A stretch of DNA of 64,000 nt from positions 113,366-177,365 of the forward strand of contig NZ_ARXR01000006.1 in the NCBI RefSeq assembly GCF_015356855.1. Direction: 5' to 3'. The notes below the pieces were generated by a model. That model was not told the DNA's origin and did no database searches. It worked only from the letters and a program-made list of their open reading frames with translations. Shown piece after piece: positions 8,506 through 17,908 of the stretch. The translations under genes were made by a program, and so were the position numbers. Numbering within the stretch: the first letter of the stretch is position 1; each line of letters begins with the position of its first letter. This DNA comes from Alloalcanivorax venustensis ISO4 (lineage in GTDB: Bacteria > Pseudomonadota > Gammaproteobacteria > Pseudomonadales > Alcanivoracaceae).

Positions 8506-9083
8506 GATCCGATCTCCTTGCAGAGGGTTTGCGGGGCAGCGTCCAGGGCGGTCGCCCGGCGCCAGGCCTCCGGCGTATTGGTATTGAGAAAGGCGGCGGC
8601 GTCACCGCCGTCCAGTGCCCGGGCACGGAGCGCGCGCAGAAAGCCGCCCAGCGCCAGATCACCGCGCCGCAGCCGTTGCGCCAGCCGCTCCGGCAGGGCC
8701 GGATCGCCGCTCAGGTAGCAGGGCAAGAACGAGTGCCGGTAATAGCAGTGGCCGTGATCGCGGCCGGCGGCGATCAGCCCGCGCAGCAACGCCACCGACA
8801 GCAGCGGCATGTCCACCGGCACCACCAGGTAATCGACCGCCGGACGGCTTCGCAGCACCGCATGAATGCCGCCCAGCGGCCCACGGTCCGGATAAAGGTC
8901 GGCGATGCAGCCGGGGGCGGCACGGCTGGTCACCACCGCCTGGCAACCGGCCGCCCAGAGCCGCGCCCGCAGGTGGTCGAGCAGCGGCTGCCCGCGCCAT
9001 TCCAGCAACGCCTTGTCACGGCCCATGCGTCGCGAGCCGCCGCCGGCCAGTACCACGCCGATCACACCGGGAGTGTCCTGCAT
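8502..9083 (-). CDS. mobA: Molybdenum cofactor guanylyltransferase
   Basis: The 193-residue enzyme attaches GMP to Mo-molybdopterin, giving the guanine dinucleotide cofactor used by DMSO-reductase-family enzymes such as NasA. The nucleotide-binding N-terminus is VIGVVLAGGGSRRMGRDKALLEWRG, followed by PDRGPLGGIHAVL and the metal-site region VVPVDMPLLS. It lies between moaA (one-base gap) and moaB (4-bp overlap). Its presence fits the bis-MGD need of the nitrate reductase encoded upstream. Confidence 0.95.
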   Translation of the reverse strand: MQDTPGVIGVVLAGGGSRRMGRDKALLEWRGQPLLDHLRARLWAAGCQAVVTSRAAPGCIADLYPDRGPLGGIHAVLRSRPAVDYLVVPVDMPLLSVALLRGLIAAGRDHGHCYYRHSFLPCYLSGDPALPERLAQRLRRGDLALGGFLRALRARALDGGDAAAFLNTNTPEAWRRATALDAAPQTLCKEIGS

Positions 9084-9084
9084 G

Positions 9085-10056
9085 TCAGCCTCCGATCATG
9101 GCCAGGTGGCGGGTGGCGCCCGGGTCATGCCGATGCAGCCCGTGGCCGGCTTTCTTGCCCAGCACCAGGCGGTGCAAACGCCGCGATAACTGTTCCGGGG
9201 TGTCGTGTCGCAGAGCGTCGCGGAGCGAAATGCCACCCTGGGAGAACAGACACAGCTGCAGGTCGCCCAGGGACGACACGCGCAGCCGGTTGCAGTCGTC
9301 GCAGAAGCCTTGTTTATAGGGGCGGATCAGCCCCACTCGGCCGGCATGGCCGGGGTGGTCGAATTCCCGCGCCGGGCCGTCGTCCTCGCCACGGGCCCGG
9401 GGGCGCCAGCCGTTCGTGGCCAGCCAGTTTTCGAGAAGGTGGGCGGGGCGGTGCTGCTGGCGGAAAAACTCGCGGTTGTCGCCGGTTTCCATCAGTTCGA
9501 TAAAGCGAGCGGTCACCGGACGGCGGCGCAGGTAGTCGGTGAACCGCGCCAGCTCGTCGCCGTTGTAGTGGCGCATCAACACCGCGTTGAGTTTCACCGG
9601 CATACCCAGTGCCAGGGCTTCATCCACCGCGTCGAGCACATCGCGCAGCCGGTCATGGCCGGTGATCATTTCGAACACCGCCGGCGTCAGGCTGTCGACG
9701 CTGAGGTTGATGCGGTCCAGGCCGGCTTTTTTCAGCGTCGCCAGCTTTGGCGCCAGCCGGTAGCCGTTGCTGGTCATCACCACCTCGCGGATCCCCGGCG
9801 TCTGTTTGCACAGTGCGATGATCTCCGGCAGGTCCTTGCGCAGGGTCGGCTCGCCGCCGGTGATGCGAATCTTGCGGGTGCCGCTGAGCGCGAAGGCGCG
9901 CACCAGGGTGCCGATCTCCTCCAGGCTGAGGGGCGTCGGCACGTTGTCGCCGCGTTGATAGCCACGCGGCAGGCAATACTCGCAGCGGTAGTTGCAGACC
10001 TCGGTGATGGAGAGGCGCAAATAGGTGAAGCGTCGGTTGAACTGATCGGTGAGCAT
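9085..10056 (-). CDS. moaA: GTP 3',8-cyclase (radical SAM) MoaA
   Basis: The 323-residue radical SAM enzyme starts cofactor synthesis from GTP. The N-terminal cluster motif is CNYRCEYC, followed by RITGGEPTLRKD. The C-terminal cluster cysteines appear in FCDDCNRLRVSSLGDLQLCLF, and the chain ends with Gly-Gly (MIGG), conserved in MoaA. I chose the ATG at 10056, preceded by GGCAGGAGAG, over a longer reading that begins inside nasA. It follows nasA by 26 bp. Confidence 0.96.
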   Translation of the reverse strand: MLTDQFNRRFTYLRLSITEVCNYRCEYCLPRGYQRGDNVPTPLSLEEIGTLVRAFALSGTRKIRITGGEPTLRKDLPEIIALCKQTPGIREVVMTSNGYRLAPKLATLKKAGLDRINLSVDSLTPAVFEMITGHDRLRDVLDAVDEALALGMPVKLNAVLMRHYNGDELARFTDYLRRRPVTARFIELMETGDNREFFRQQHRPAHLLENWLATNGWRPRARGEDDGPAREFDHPGHAGRVGLIRPYKQGFCDDCNRLRVSSLGDLQLCLFSQGGISLRDALRHDTPEQLSRRLHRLVLGKKAGHGLHRHDPGATRHLAMIGG

Positions 10057-10082
10057 GGTTTCTCTCCTGCCTTGGGGCCCGG

Positions 10083-12731
10083 TCAACCGGCCAGAATGTG
10101 TTTCAACTCGGGGATGCAGGAACCGCAGTTGGTCCCGCAACGGAGCGACTTACCCAACGCCTCGACGCTGCGGTCGCCGGCTTCGATGCGCGCGCGAATG
10201 GCCGGCTCGCCGACCTGGAAGCAGGCGCACACCACCGGCCCGCTTTCGGCGGCGCCGTCCGGCGCTTCGCCGCTGAGCAGCGCCCGCCGCTCCGTGTTTT
10301 CCAGCGCGTCCCGTTGCAGCATCTCGATCAGCCAGTCGCGGCCGGGCAAATCGCCTTTCGGGTGGATAAACAACGCGCCCATCAGCCGGCCATTGCGTAC
10401 CGCCGCCTGGCGGAAATGGCCGATGTACGGGTCCTGCATGTCCAGCCAGTGCAGGTCGTCGGCGTCGCCGGGGCCGCTGATCAGGGCGGCCAGACGCCGG
10501 CGGGCGCGGTCCGGATCGTCGCGGCCGGCCAGTTCGAACAGGTGCCCCCGGGGCAAGGGGCTGTAGCTCCAGTAAAAACAGCGCGGATCGCCGCGCCGCT
10601 CGCGGGTGATCAAAAAGCCCTGCCAGCGCACCGCGCAGGGCGCCACGCGGACGCGGGACACTTTTGATTCCGGCTGGCCGGACAGCGGATCGGTGGTGGC
10701 CTGCACCAGGGCGCCCATGCGCGCGCGGGCGCTGAACGGGCTGCTCCAGTGCATCGGCACGAACAGCTCGCCGGGACGCTGGTCGGTAGTGACACGCGCG
10801 CGCATCACGATGGCGCCGTGGCGGTTTTCCACGTTGGCCAGTTGGCCGTCGCCGATACGATGGCGGCGCGCGTCCTCGGGGTGCAGGGCGACAAAGGGCT
10901 CACCGATATGCTGAAGCAGCCGCCGCGCCTTACCGGTGCGCGTCATGGTGTGCCACTGGTCGCGGATACGGCCGGTGTTCATGATCATCTCACCGGGACC
11001 GGGCCGGCCTTCCGGTAGCCTGGCGGTGACCGCCACGAAGCGGGCGCGGCCGTCGTCGGTGGTGAAACGGCCGTCGCCGAACAGCCGCCGGCGCCCTTGC
11101 GGCCATTGCCGGTTCACCGGCCAGCGCACCGGCGCCATGGCGTCGTAGCCGGCCTGATCCAGCGTCGCCAGCCCGCTGATATCGAACGCCCGGCGACCGT
11201 CGTTTTCGAACCCGGACAGGGCCGCGTGTTCGGCGAACACCTGGGCCGGATGCCGCCAGCCGAACGCCTCGGCGTAACCGAGCCGCCGGCCCACCTGGGC
11301 CAGCGCCCACCAGTCCGAGCGCGCCTCGCCGGGCGCTTCTAGGAACGGCCGCTGGCGGGAAATGCAGCGTTCGGAGTTGGTCACCGTGCCGTTCTTCTCG
11401 CCCCAGGTGCGCGCCGGCAGTTTGATGTCGGCGAGCCGCACCGTGTCGGTGTCGGCCATGCACTCCGACACCACCACGGTGGGGCAGCGGCGCAGGGCGT
11501 CGCGCACCCGATCCGCCTCGGGCAGGCTGACCACCGGATTGGTGGAAAGAATCCAGATAAATTTGATCCGCCCGGAGGCCACCGCCTGGAACAGCTCCAC
11601 CGCCTTGAGGCCGGGCTCGCTGACCATGTTGGCGGCGTTCCAGAAGCGCTTTACCCGGTCCACGTCCTCCGGCGCGAAATCCATGTGCGCGGCCAGCTGA
11701 TTGGCCAGCCCGCCCACTTCGCGGCCGCCCATGGCGTTGGGCTGGCCGGTGATGGAAAACGGCGAAGCACCGGTTTTCCCCACCCGGCCGGTGGCCAGGT
11801 GGCAGTTGATAATGGTGTTGCACTTGTCGGTGCCGGTGGCGCTTTGGTTGATGCCCTGGGAGTAGAACGTCACCGTGCGCGGGCGCCCGGCGAACCAGTT
11901 AAAGAACGTCTCGATATCTTCTTCCGGCAGATCACAGCGTTGCGCCAGGCTCGCCAGCGAACCGCTGTCCGCCTCGGCCCGGGCCAAAGCGTCCTCGAAG
12001 CCGCGGGTGTGTTCGCGAATGTAGTCCCGGTCCAGATGGCCGTGCCGGCCCAGCCAGGCCAGCAGGCCGTTGAACAGCAGGCCATCGGCGCCGGGCCGTA
12101 ACGGCAGATGCAGATCGGCCAGATCACAGGTGGCGGTGCGGCGGGGATCGATCACCACCACTCTGGTGTCCGGGCGCGCTTTTTTCGCGGCGACCATGCG
12201 CTGGTACAGCACCGGATGGGTCCAGGCGGCGTTGGAGCCCACCAGCACCAGCAGCTCGGCGCTGTCCAGATCCTCATAGCAGCCGGGCACGCTGTCGCCG
12301 CCGAAAGCGCGCTTGTAGCCGGCCACCGCCGACGCCATGCAGAGCCGGCTGTTGGTGTCCATGTGGGCGCTGCCGACAAACCCTTTCATCAGCTTATTGG
12401 CGACGTAATAGTCCTCGGTGAGCAGTTGCCCGGAGCCGTAGCAGGCCACACTGTCGGGGCCGTATTCCGCCACCGTGTCGCGCAGCCGCCGCGTCACTTC
12501 ATCCAGCGCACTGTCCCAGTCCACCACCGCGCCGTTCACTTCCGGGTACAGCAGCCGGTTGTGATGGTCGAGGGTTTCGTGGAGCGCCGCGCCCTTGACG
12601 CAAAGACGCCCCTGGTTGGCCGGGTGGTTCGCCATTCCGGTAACGCTGTCGCCGGCGCCGTTCACGGACACACCGCAACCCACGCCGCAGTACGGGCAGG
12701 TGGTGTCGGTGGTGTGAATGCGCTCGGCCAT
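10083..12731 (-). CDS. nasA: Assimilatory nitrate reductase, catalytic subunit
   Basis: The 882-residue cytoplasmic molybdoenzyme reduces nitrate to nitrite. The N-terminal [4Fe-4S] cysteines are C12, C15, C19 and C44 (CPYCGVGC, LCVKG). A candidate molybdenum cysteine lies in VPGCYEDL, and bis-MGD regions follow (GINQSATGTDKCNTI, TGQPNAMGGREVGGLANQLAAH). A C-terminal BFD-like [2Fe-2S] domain is present (VCACFQV, CGTNCGSC), as in Klebsiella NasA, and may receive electrons. The separate FAD oxidoreductase at 15691-16977 is a candidate partner. It sits 3 bp after nirD. Confidence 0.96.
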   Translation of the reverse strand: MAERIHTTDTTCPYCGVGCGVSVNGAGDSVTGMANHPANQGRLCVKGAALHETLDHHNRLLYPEVNGAVVDWDSALDEVTRRLRDTVAEYGPDSVACYGSGQLLTEDYYVANKLMKGFVGSAHMDTNSRLCMASAVAGYKRAFGGDSVPGCYEDLDSAELLVLVGSNAAWTHPVLYQRMVAAKKARPDTRVVVIDPRRTATCDLADLHLPLRPGADGLLFNGLLAWLGRHGHLDRDYIREHTRGFEDALARAEADSGSLASLAQRCDLPEEDIETFFNWFAGRPRTVTFYSQGINQSATGTDKCNTIINCHLATGRVGKTGASPFSITGQPNAMGGREVGGLANQLAAHMDFAPEDVDRVKRFWNAANMVSEPGLKAVELFQAVASGRIKFIWILSTNPVVSLPEADRVRDALRRCPTVVVSECMADTDTVRLADIKLPARTWGEKNGTVTNSERCISRQRPFLEAPGEARSDWWALAQVGRRLGYAEAFGWRHPAQVFAEHAALSGFENDGRRAFDISGLATLDQAGYDAMAPVRWPVNRQWPQGRRRLFGDGRFTTDDGRARFVAVTARLPEGRPGPGEMIMNTGRIRDQWHTMTRTGKARRLLQHIGEPFVALHPEDARRHRIGDGQLANVENRHGAIVMRARVTTDQRPGELFVPMHWSSPFSARARMGALVQATTDPLSGQPESKVSRVRVAPCAVRWQGFLITRERRGDPRCFYWSYSPLPRGHLFELAGRDDPDRARRRLAALISGPGDADDLHWLDMQDPYIGHFRQAAVRNGRLMGALFIHPKGDLPGRDWLIEMLQRDALENTERRALLSGEAPDGAAESGPVVCACFQVGEPAIRARIEAGDRSVEALGKSLRCGTNCGSCIPELKHILAG

Positions 12732-12734
12732 GGC

Positions 12735-13091
12735 TCAGGTACCGGTCCGGTTTAGCGCCGCCGGCAGCGGCCGCAGCAGCACCTTGTCACCGTCCAGCTT
12801 CACCTCCCAGACCGGCACCGAAACGTGGTCCTGCTCCAGGCAGGCACCGGTGAGCAGGCTGAAGTGCTGCTTATACAGCGGCGAAGCCACCACCAGCTCG
12901 CCGTTGACGTCGCCGACGATGCCCCGCGACAGCACGTTGGCGCCGCCGATCGGGTCGTGGTTGCCGATCGCGTAAAGCGGCGGCGACTGATCCGGCAGGT
13001 AGAACAACGCCACCTGCTCGCCGTTGATCAGCGCGGCCACGCCGCTGCCGGCCACCAGATCCTCCCGGGTACAAATATGTTGCCACTGCAT
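12735..13091 (-). CDS. nirD: Nitrite reductase (NADH) small subunit
   Basis: The 118-residue protein is a Rieske-like fold subunit of assimilatory nitrite reductase that lacks the iron-sulfur ligands, as in other NirD proteins. Recognisable parts are VAALINGEQVALFYLP, YAIGNHDPIGGANVLSRGIVGD and VASPLYKQHFSLLTGACLE. It lies directly after nirB and before nasA. Confidence 0.95.
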   Translation of the reverse strand: MQWQHICTREDLVAGSGVAALINGEQVALFYLPDQSPPLYAIGNHDPIGGANVLSRGIVGDVNGELVVASPLYKQHFSLLTGACLEQDHVSVPVWEVKLDGDKVLLRPLPAALNRTGT

Positions 13092-13120
13092 GGTTGCTCT
13101 CCTTCCCTTCGCCGGTTGTT

Positions 13121-15676
13121 TCAGACGCTGACGGTTTCAATCAGATCGCTGCGCTCGTCCTCGGTGGCGGGCCGGGGCTGGCCCCGCTCGCGCACGAAGC
13201 GGATGTCCTGGTCGGGCGTCTCCGCATTGACGAAGCTGCGAAAGCGCTTGAGCTTTTGCGGGTCGTCGATGGTGGTGCGCCACTCGCACTGATAGCGCTC
13301 GCGGACCACTTCCATCTGCGCTTCCAGTTCGGCGGCGATGCCCAGGGTGTCGTCGATCACCACCTGGCGCAGGTAATCCAGACCGCCTTCCAGGTTTTCC
13401 AGCCACACCGAAGTGCGTTGCAGGCGGTCGGCGGTGCGCACGTAGAACATCAGCACCCGGTCCACCAGTTGCACCAGTTGCTGATCCGAGAGATCGGTGG
13501 CGAACAGATCCGCGTGGCGCGGCCGCATGCCGCCGTTGCCGCACACATACAGGTTCCAGCCGTTCTCGGTGGCGATCACGCCGATGTCCTTGCTTTGCGC
13601 TTCGGCGCATTCGCGGGTGCAGCCGGACACCGCGAACTTGAGCTTGTGCGGCGAGCGCAGGCCCTTGTAGCGATGCTCCAGGAAGATCGCCATGCCGACG
13701 CTGTCCTGCACGCCGTACCGGCACCAGGTGGAGCCGACGCAGGATTTCACCGTGCGCACCGACTTGCCGTAGGCGTGGCCGGTCTCGAAGCCGGCGTCGA
13801 TCAGTTCTTCCCAGATCAGCGGCAGCTGTTCCAGACGGGCGCCGAACAGATCGATGCGCTGGCCGCCGGTGATCTTGGTATAGAGATCGTATTTGCTCGC
13901 CACCCGGCCCAGGGTCATCAGCTTTTCCGGGGTGATTTCACCGGCGGGCACACGCGGCACCACGGAGTAGGTGCCGTCCTTCTGCATGTTGGCGAGGAAC
14001 ACGTCGTTGGTGTCCTGCAGGCCCACGTGCTCGGGTTCGAGGATGTAGTCGTTATGGATGCTGGCGAGAATCGAGGCCACCGCCGGCTTGCAGATGTCGC
14101 AGCCGAGCCCTTTGCCGTGGGTGTCGCGCACTTCGCGGAAACTCTTCAGGCCGCCCACCAGAATCAGGTGGTAGAGCTCCTGGCGAGAATATTCAAAGTG
14201 CTCGCAGAGGTGGTTGTTCACTTCCACGCCGCGCGCTTCCAGCCCGGCGTCGACCACGCTTTTCAACAGCGCGGCGCAACCGCCGCAGCCGGTGGACGCC
14301 TTGGTCGCGTCCTTGATATCACCCAGCGAGCAGCAGCCGCCGTCCAGCGCGTCGTTGATGGCGCCCTTGGAAACGTTGTGGCAGGAGCAGATGGTGGCGC
14401 CATCCGGCAGCGCGTCGGCGCCCAGCGCCGGCGCCGCGTCACCGGCGGGCAGAATCAACGACGCCGGGTTGTCCGGCAGCGGAATGCCGTTGAGCATGTA
14501 CTGCAGCAGGGTGTCGTAGGCGTCGCAGTCGCCCACCAGCATGGCACCGAGCACGTACTTCTGGTCTTCGCTGACCACCAGCTTGCGGTAGACGCCGGCC
14601 ACTTCGTCCTGGAAACGGTAACAGCGGGCGCCGGCGGTGCGCGCCTGGGCATCGCCCACCGAGCCCACGTCCACGCCCATCAGTTTCAGCTTGGTGCTCA
14701 TGTCGGCGCCGGTGAAATCGCCGGCTTGGTTGTTGAGCACCGCGGCCACGGTGCGCGCCATGGTGTAGCCCGGCGCCACCAGCCCGAAGATCTGGTTGTT
14801 CCAGAGCGCGCATTCACCGATCGCGAAAATCGCCGGGTCCGAGGTGCGGCACTGGTTGTCCACCACGATGCCGCCGCGCTCGCCCAGCTCCAGACCGCTC
14901 TGGCGGCCCAGGCTGTCCTGCGGGCGGATGCCGGCGGAGAACACGATCATGTCGGTTTCCAGCGGCGCCTGGCCTTCGAAGTTCATGCGCAGGGTGTGCT
15001 GTTCGCCGGCGTCGATCAGCTCGGTTTTCATGCCGGTGTGGATGTGCACGCCGAGCGCTTCCACTTCCTTGCGCAACAGGGCGCCGCCGGTTTCGTCCAG
15101 TTGCACCGGCATCAATTGCGGCGCGAATTCCACCACGTGGGTTTCCAGCCCCAGCAGCCGCAGGGCGTTGGCGGCTTCCAGACCGAGCAGGCCGCCGCCC
15201 ACCACAACGCCGCGTTTGGCGTTGCCGGCGCAGCGTTTGATCGCATCCAGATCGTCCACGGTGCGGTACACCAGGCAGTTCTCGTGGTCGTGGCCGGGGA
15301 TCGGCGGCACGAACGGATAGGAACCGGTGGCCAGCACCAGGGCGTCGTAGTCTTGCCGGACACCGCCGGCGGTGATCACGGTTTTATGGTCCCGGTCGAT
15401 CTCCACCACCTCGTCGTTCAGGTGCAACGTCACCCGGTTGTCCCGGTACCACTGCGCCGGGGACAGACAGAGATCCTCCGGGGTCTGGTCGTCGAACAGC
15501 GCGGACAGATGCACCCGGTCGTAGGCGGGCCGGTTCTCGCCGGCGAACACATGGATGGTCCAGGGGCTGGCGTCGCCCTGCTCGACCAGGGTCTTCACCA
15601 GGTGGTGACCGACCATGCCGTTGCCGATGATCACCAGGTTGCCCGAGGTGGGAAGTACGGTGTTGTCGTCCGTCAT
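13121..15676 (-). CDS. nirB: Nitrite reductase (NADH) large subunit
   Basis: The 851-residue enzyme reduces nitrite to ammonium with NADH. Domains in order are a FAD/NAD(P)H oxidoreductase (LVIIGNGMVGHHLVKTL; second nucleotide fold near GVVVGGGLLGLEAANALRLL), a BFD-like [2Fe-2S] region (CSCHNVSKGAINDAL, STGCGGC) and the sirohaem/[4Fe-4S] half (GSTWCRYGVQDS, FAVSGCTRECAEAQSKDIG). The starting ATG follows an AGGAGG-type site. NirD is encoded just downstream. Sirohaem synthesis genes are not in the window. Confidence 0.97.
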   Translation of the reverse strand: MTDDNTVLPTSGNLVIIGNGMVGHHLVKTLVEQGDASPWTIHVFAGENRPAYDRVHLSALFDDQTPEDLCLSPAQWYRDNRVTLHLNDEVVEIDRDHKTVITAGGVRQDYDALVLATGSYPFVPPIPGHDHENCLVYRTVDDLDAIKRCAGNAKRGVVVGGGLLGLEAANALRLLGLETHVVEFAPQLMPVQLDETGGALLRKEVEALGVHIHTGMKTELIDAGEQHTLRMNFEGQAPLETDMIVFSAGIRPQDSLGRQSGLELGERGGIVVDNQCRTSDPAIFAIGECALWNNQIFGLVAPGYTMARTVAAVLNNQAGDFTGADMSTKLKLMGVDVGSVGDAQARTAGARCYRFQDEVAGVYRKLVVSEDQKYVLGAMLVGDCDAYDTLLQYMLNGIPLPDNPASLILPAGDAAPALGADALPDGATICSCHNVSKGAINDALDGGCCSLGDIKDATKASTGCGGCAALLKSVVDAGLEARGVEVNNHLCEHFEYSRQELYHLILVGGLKSFREVRDTHGKGLGCDICKPAVASILASIHNDYILEPEHVGLQDTNDVFLANMQKDGTYSVVPRVPAGEITPEKLMTLGRVASKYDLYTKITGGQRIDLFGARLEQLPLIWEELIDAGFETGHAYGKSVRTVKSCVGSTWCRYGVQDSVGMAIFLEHRYKGLRSPHKLKFAVSGCTRECAEAQSKDIGVIATENGWNLYVCGNGGMRPRHADLFATDLSDQQLVQLVDRVLMFYVRTADRLQRTSVWLENLEGGLDYLRQVVIDDTLGIAAELEAQMEVVRERYQCEWRTTIDDPQKLKRFRSFVNAETPDQDIRFVRERGQPRPATEDERSDLIETVSV

Positions 15677-15690
15677 AGCCTTGCCTCCTG

Positions 15691-16977
15691 TTAAGCCACA
15701 TCGACCGAAACATCGGCCGGGGTTGATTCGTCGTCGTCACGGCTGGGGTCCGTGAGCAGCACGTCGCGCAACGCACTGACGTCGCGGTCGCTTTGATGGG
15801 TTTGGAAATACCACTGGCTGTGGCGCACATCGCCGACCAGCAGCACGCCGCGCAGGCGGCCGTCTTCGATAATCAGTTTTTTATAGACCCCGGCTTGCGG
15901 GTCGCTGAGCCACAGGGTCTGCTGGCCGGCCACCGCCTCCACCTGCCCCATGCTGTGGATATCCAGGCCGCTGACCTTGAGGCGGGTAACCAGGGAAGGA
16001 TCGCGATAGCGGGCGCGTTGGCCCTTGAGCACCCGGGCCAGCACGCTGGCCTGTTCCTGCACCGGCGCCACCAGGCCGTAGGTGTTGCCCTGGAATTCGC
16101 AGCATTCGCCCAGCGCATGCACGTGCGGGTCGGAGGTACGCAGGGCGCTGTCGACGCGCACGCCGGCGCCACACTCCAGGCCGGCGGCTTGCGCCAGTTC
16201 CCGGTTGGGGGTGATGCCGGTGGCGAACACCACCAGATCGGCGGGCAGCGTTCGCGGCGCCCCGCCCTCTTCCACTTCGACAGCGCTCACCGAGGTGTCG
16301 CCGAGAAGACGCTTGGGGTCGCAGCCGGTGCGCACCCGGATACCACGGGCGGCCAGAGCCGCTTCCAACAGGGACGACGCGCTGGCGTCGAGCTGCCGGT
16401 TCATCAACACCGGGCGGCGGTGCACCAGGGTCACGTCGGCGCCCAGACGGCGCAGGCCGACGGCGGCTTCCACGCCCAGCAGGCCGGCGCCGACCACCAC
16501 CGCGCGGACGCCGGGGCGCGCCCGGCTCCAGCCGCGCAGACGCTCCACGTCGTGCAGGGAACGGAAGCCGCTGACACCGTCCAGCTCCGCGACACCGGGC
16601 AGCGGCGGCATGGAAGAACGGGCGCCGGTGGCGATCACCAGGGTGTCGTAGTCGACCCGTTCACCGTCGTCGCAGTACAGGCAGCGGCGCTGCCGGTCGA
16701 GGCGCGCCACCCGTTTGCCCAGGCTCACCGTCACCCGGCGCGCCCGGTACCAGGCGTCATCACGCGGCGTGATGGCATCCAGGTCGGTCTCCTCGCCGAG
16801 CAAGGGCGACAGCATGATGCGGTTGTAGTGACGCACCGGTTCCTCGCCAAGCACACGCACCGACCAGCCATGGTCGGTGCCCAACCGGCTGATCAGGCTT
16901 TCCGTGGCCATGCCGTTGCCGACGATCACCAGCCGGCGCCGTGCCTCGGTGCGTTTCATGCGGGTGGCCCGAATCAT
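15691..16977 (-). CDS. NAD(P)/FAD-dependent oxidoreductase, NirB N-terminal-like
   Basis: The 428-residue flavoprotein resembles the first half of NirB. It has an FAD-binding start (RLVIVGNGMATESLISRL), an NAD(P)H-binding motif (AVVVGAGLLGVEAAVGLRRLG) and an FAD-proximal TSDPHVHALGEC. It lacks the BFD and sirohaem domains. Located 14 bp upstream of nirB, it is a good candidate NAD(P)H-to-NasA electron donor, similar in role to NasB/NasC proteins; this is inferred from position and domain content. A second possibility is support of NirB itself. Confidence 0.85.
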   Translation of the reverse strand: MIRATRMKRTEARRRLVIVGNGMATESLISRLGTDHGWSVRVLGEEPVRHYNRIMLSPLLGEETDLDAITPRDDAWYRARRVTVSLGKRVARLDRQRRCLYCDDGERVDYDTLVIATGARSSMPPLPGVAELDGVSGFRSLHDVERLRGWSRARPGVRAVVVGAGLLGVEAAVGLRRLGADVTLVHRRPVLMNRQLDASASSLLEAALAARGIRVRTGCDPKRLLGDTSVSAVEVEEGGAPRTLPADLVVFATGITPNRELAQAAGLECGAGVRVDSALRTSDPHVHALGECCEFQGNTYGLVAPVQEQASVLARVLKGQRARYRDPSLVTRLKVSGLDIHSMGQVEAVAGQQTLWLSDPQAGVYKKLIIEDGRLRGVLLVGDVRHSQWYFQTHQSDRDVSALRDVLLTDPSRDDDESTPADVSVDVA

Positions 16978-16989
16978 CGCTGGCTCCCC

Positions 16990-17871
16990 TCAGGCCCGAC
17001 GGCCGAGCCGGTCCACCAGGCCGGCCACCTTGCCCCGTGCCGGCGCCGCCTCGTCTTCGTCGACGGCCGGTTCGCGGGGGATCTCCACCACCTTGCGCTG
17101 CTTCTCGTAGAGGAAGCTGAGCACCTGCTGACGGAAGTGGTTGTAGTCGCTGTTCTCGGCCAGCGTGACGCGGTTGCGGGGGCGCGGCAGATCGATATTG
17201 AGCACCTCGCCGATGGTGGCGGCGGGGCCGTTGGTCATCATCACGATGCGGTCGGACAGCAATACCGCCTCGTCCACATCGTGGGTGATCATCACCACGG
17301 TGTTGTTCAGATCACGCTGAATCTCCATCAGCGAGTCCTGCATGTGCGCCCGGGTGAGTGCGTCCAGGGCGCCGAACGGCTCGTCCATCAGCAGCACCTT
17401 GGGGCGCATGGCCAGGGCGCGGGCGATACCGACACGCTGCTTCATGCCACCGGACAGTTCGTCCGGGCGTTTGTGCATGGCGTGCTCCATGTGCACCAGC
17501 TTCAGGTTCTGCTGAATCCAGTCGCGCATTTCCGCTTTGCTCATGCTGTCGCGGAACACCTGACGCACCGCCAGCTGCACGTTCTCGAAGGCGGTCAGCC
17601 AGGGCAGCAGCGAATGGTTCTGGAACACCACCGCCCGGTCCGGGCCCGGTTCGTTGACCTCCTTGCCGTCGAGGGCGACACCGCCTTCGGTGGCCTGAAG
17701 CAAACCGGCGAGAATGTTCAGCACCGTGGATTTGCCGCAGCCGGAGTGGCCGATCAGCGACACGAACTCGCCTTTTTTGATGCGCAGCGACAGCTCATCC
17801 AGGGCCCGGAACGGGCCTTCCGGGGTCGGGAAATCGATGCTGATCTTGGAGATGTCGAGATAATTGCTCAT
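16990..17871 (-). CDS. nrtD: Nitrate ABC transporter ATP-binding protein
   Basis: The 293-residue ATPase drives nitrate import. Walker A is GHSGCGKST, the signature is LSGGMKQRVGIARAL and Walker B is VLLMDEPFGALD. It lacks the C-terminal substrate-binding domain of cyanobacterial NrtC, so it is NrtD-like. An ATG at 17871 is adjacent to an in-frame GTG at 17874; I prefer the ATG, preceded by GAGAGGAATT. It lies between nrtB and the FAD oxidoreductase gene. Confidence 0.93.
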   Translation of the reverse strand: MSNYLDISKISIDFPTPEGPFRALDELSLRIKKGEFVSLIGHSGCGKSTVLNILAGLLQATEGGVALDGKEVNEPGPDRAVVFQNHSLLPWLTAFENVQLAVRQVFRDSMSKAEMRDWIQQNLKLVHMEHAMHKRPDELSGGMKQRVGIARALAMRPKVLLMDEPFGALDALTRAHMQDSLMEIQRDLNNTVVMITHDVDEAVLLSDRIVMMTNGPAATIGEVLNIDLPRPRNRVTLAENSDYNHFRQQVLSFLYEKQRKVVEIPREPAVDEDEAAPARGKVAGLVDRLGRRA

Positions 17872-17908
17872 CACAGAATTCCTCTCTTAAAACCTGCCCG
17901 CAACGCGT

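Noticed and set aside
13094..15694. Very long plus-strand open frame (866 codons) opposite nirB
   Set aside because: It is a shadow of nirB caused by high GC at third positions; the composition is repetitive His/Val/Gln.
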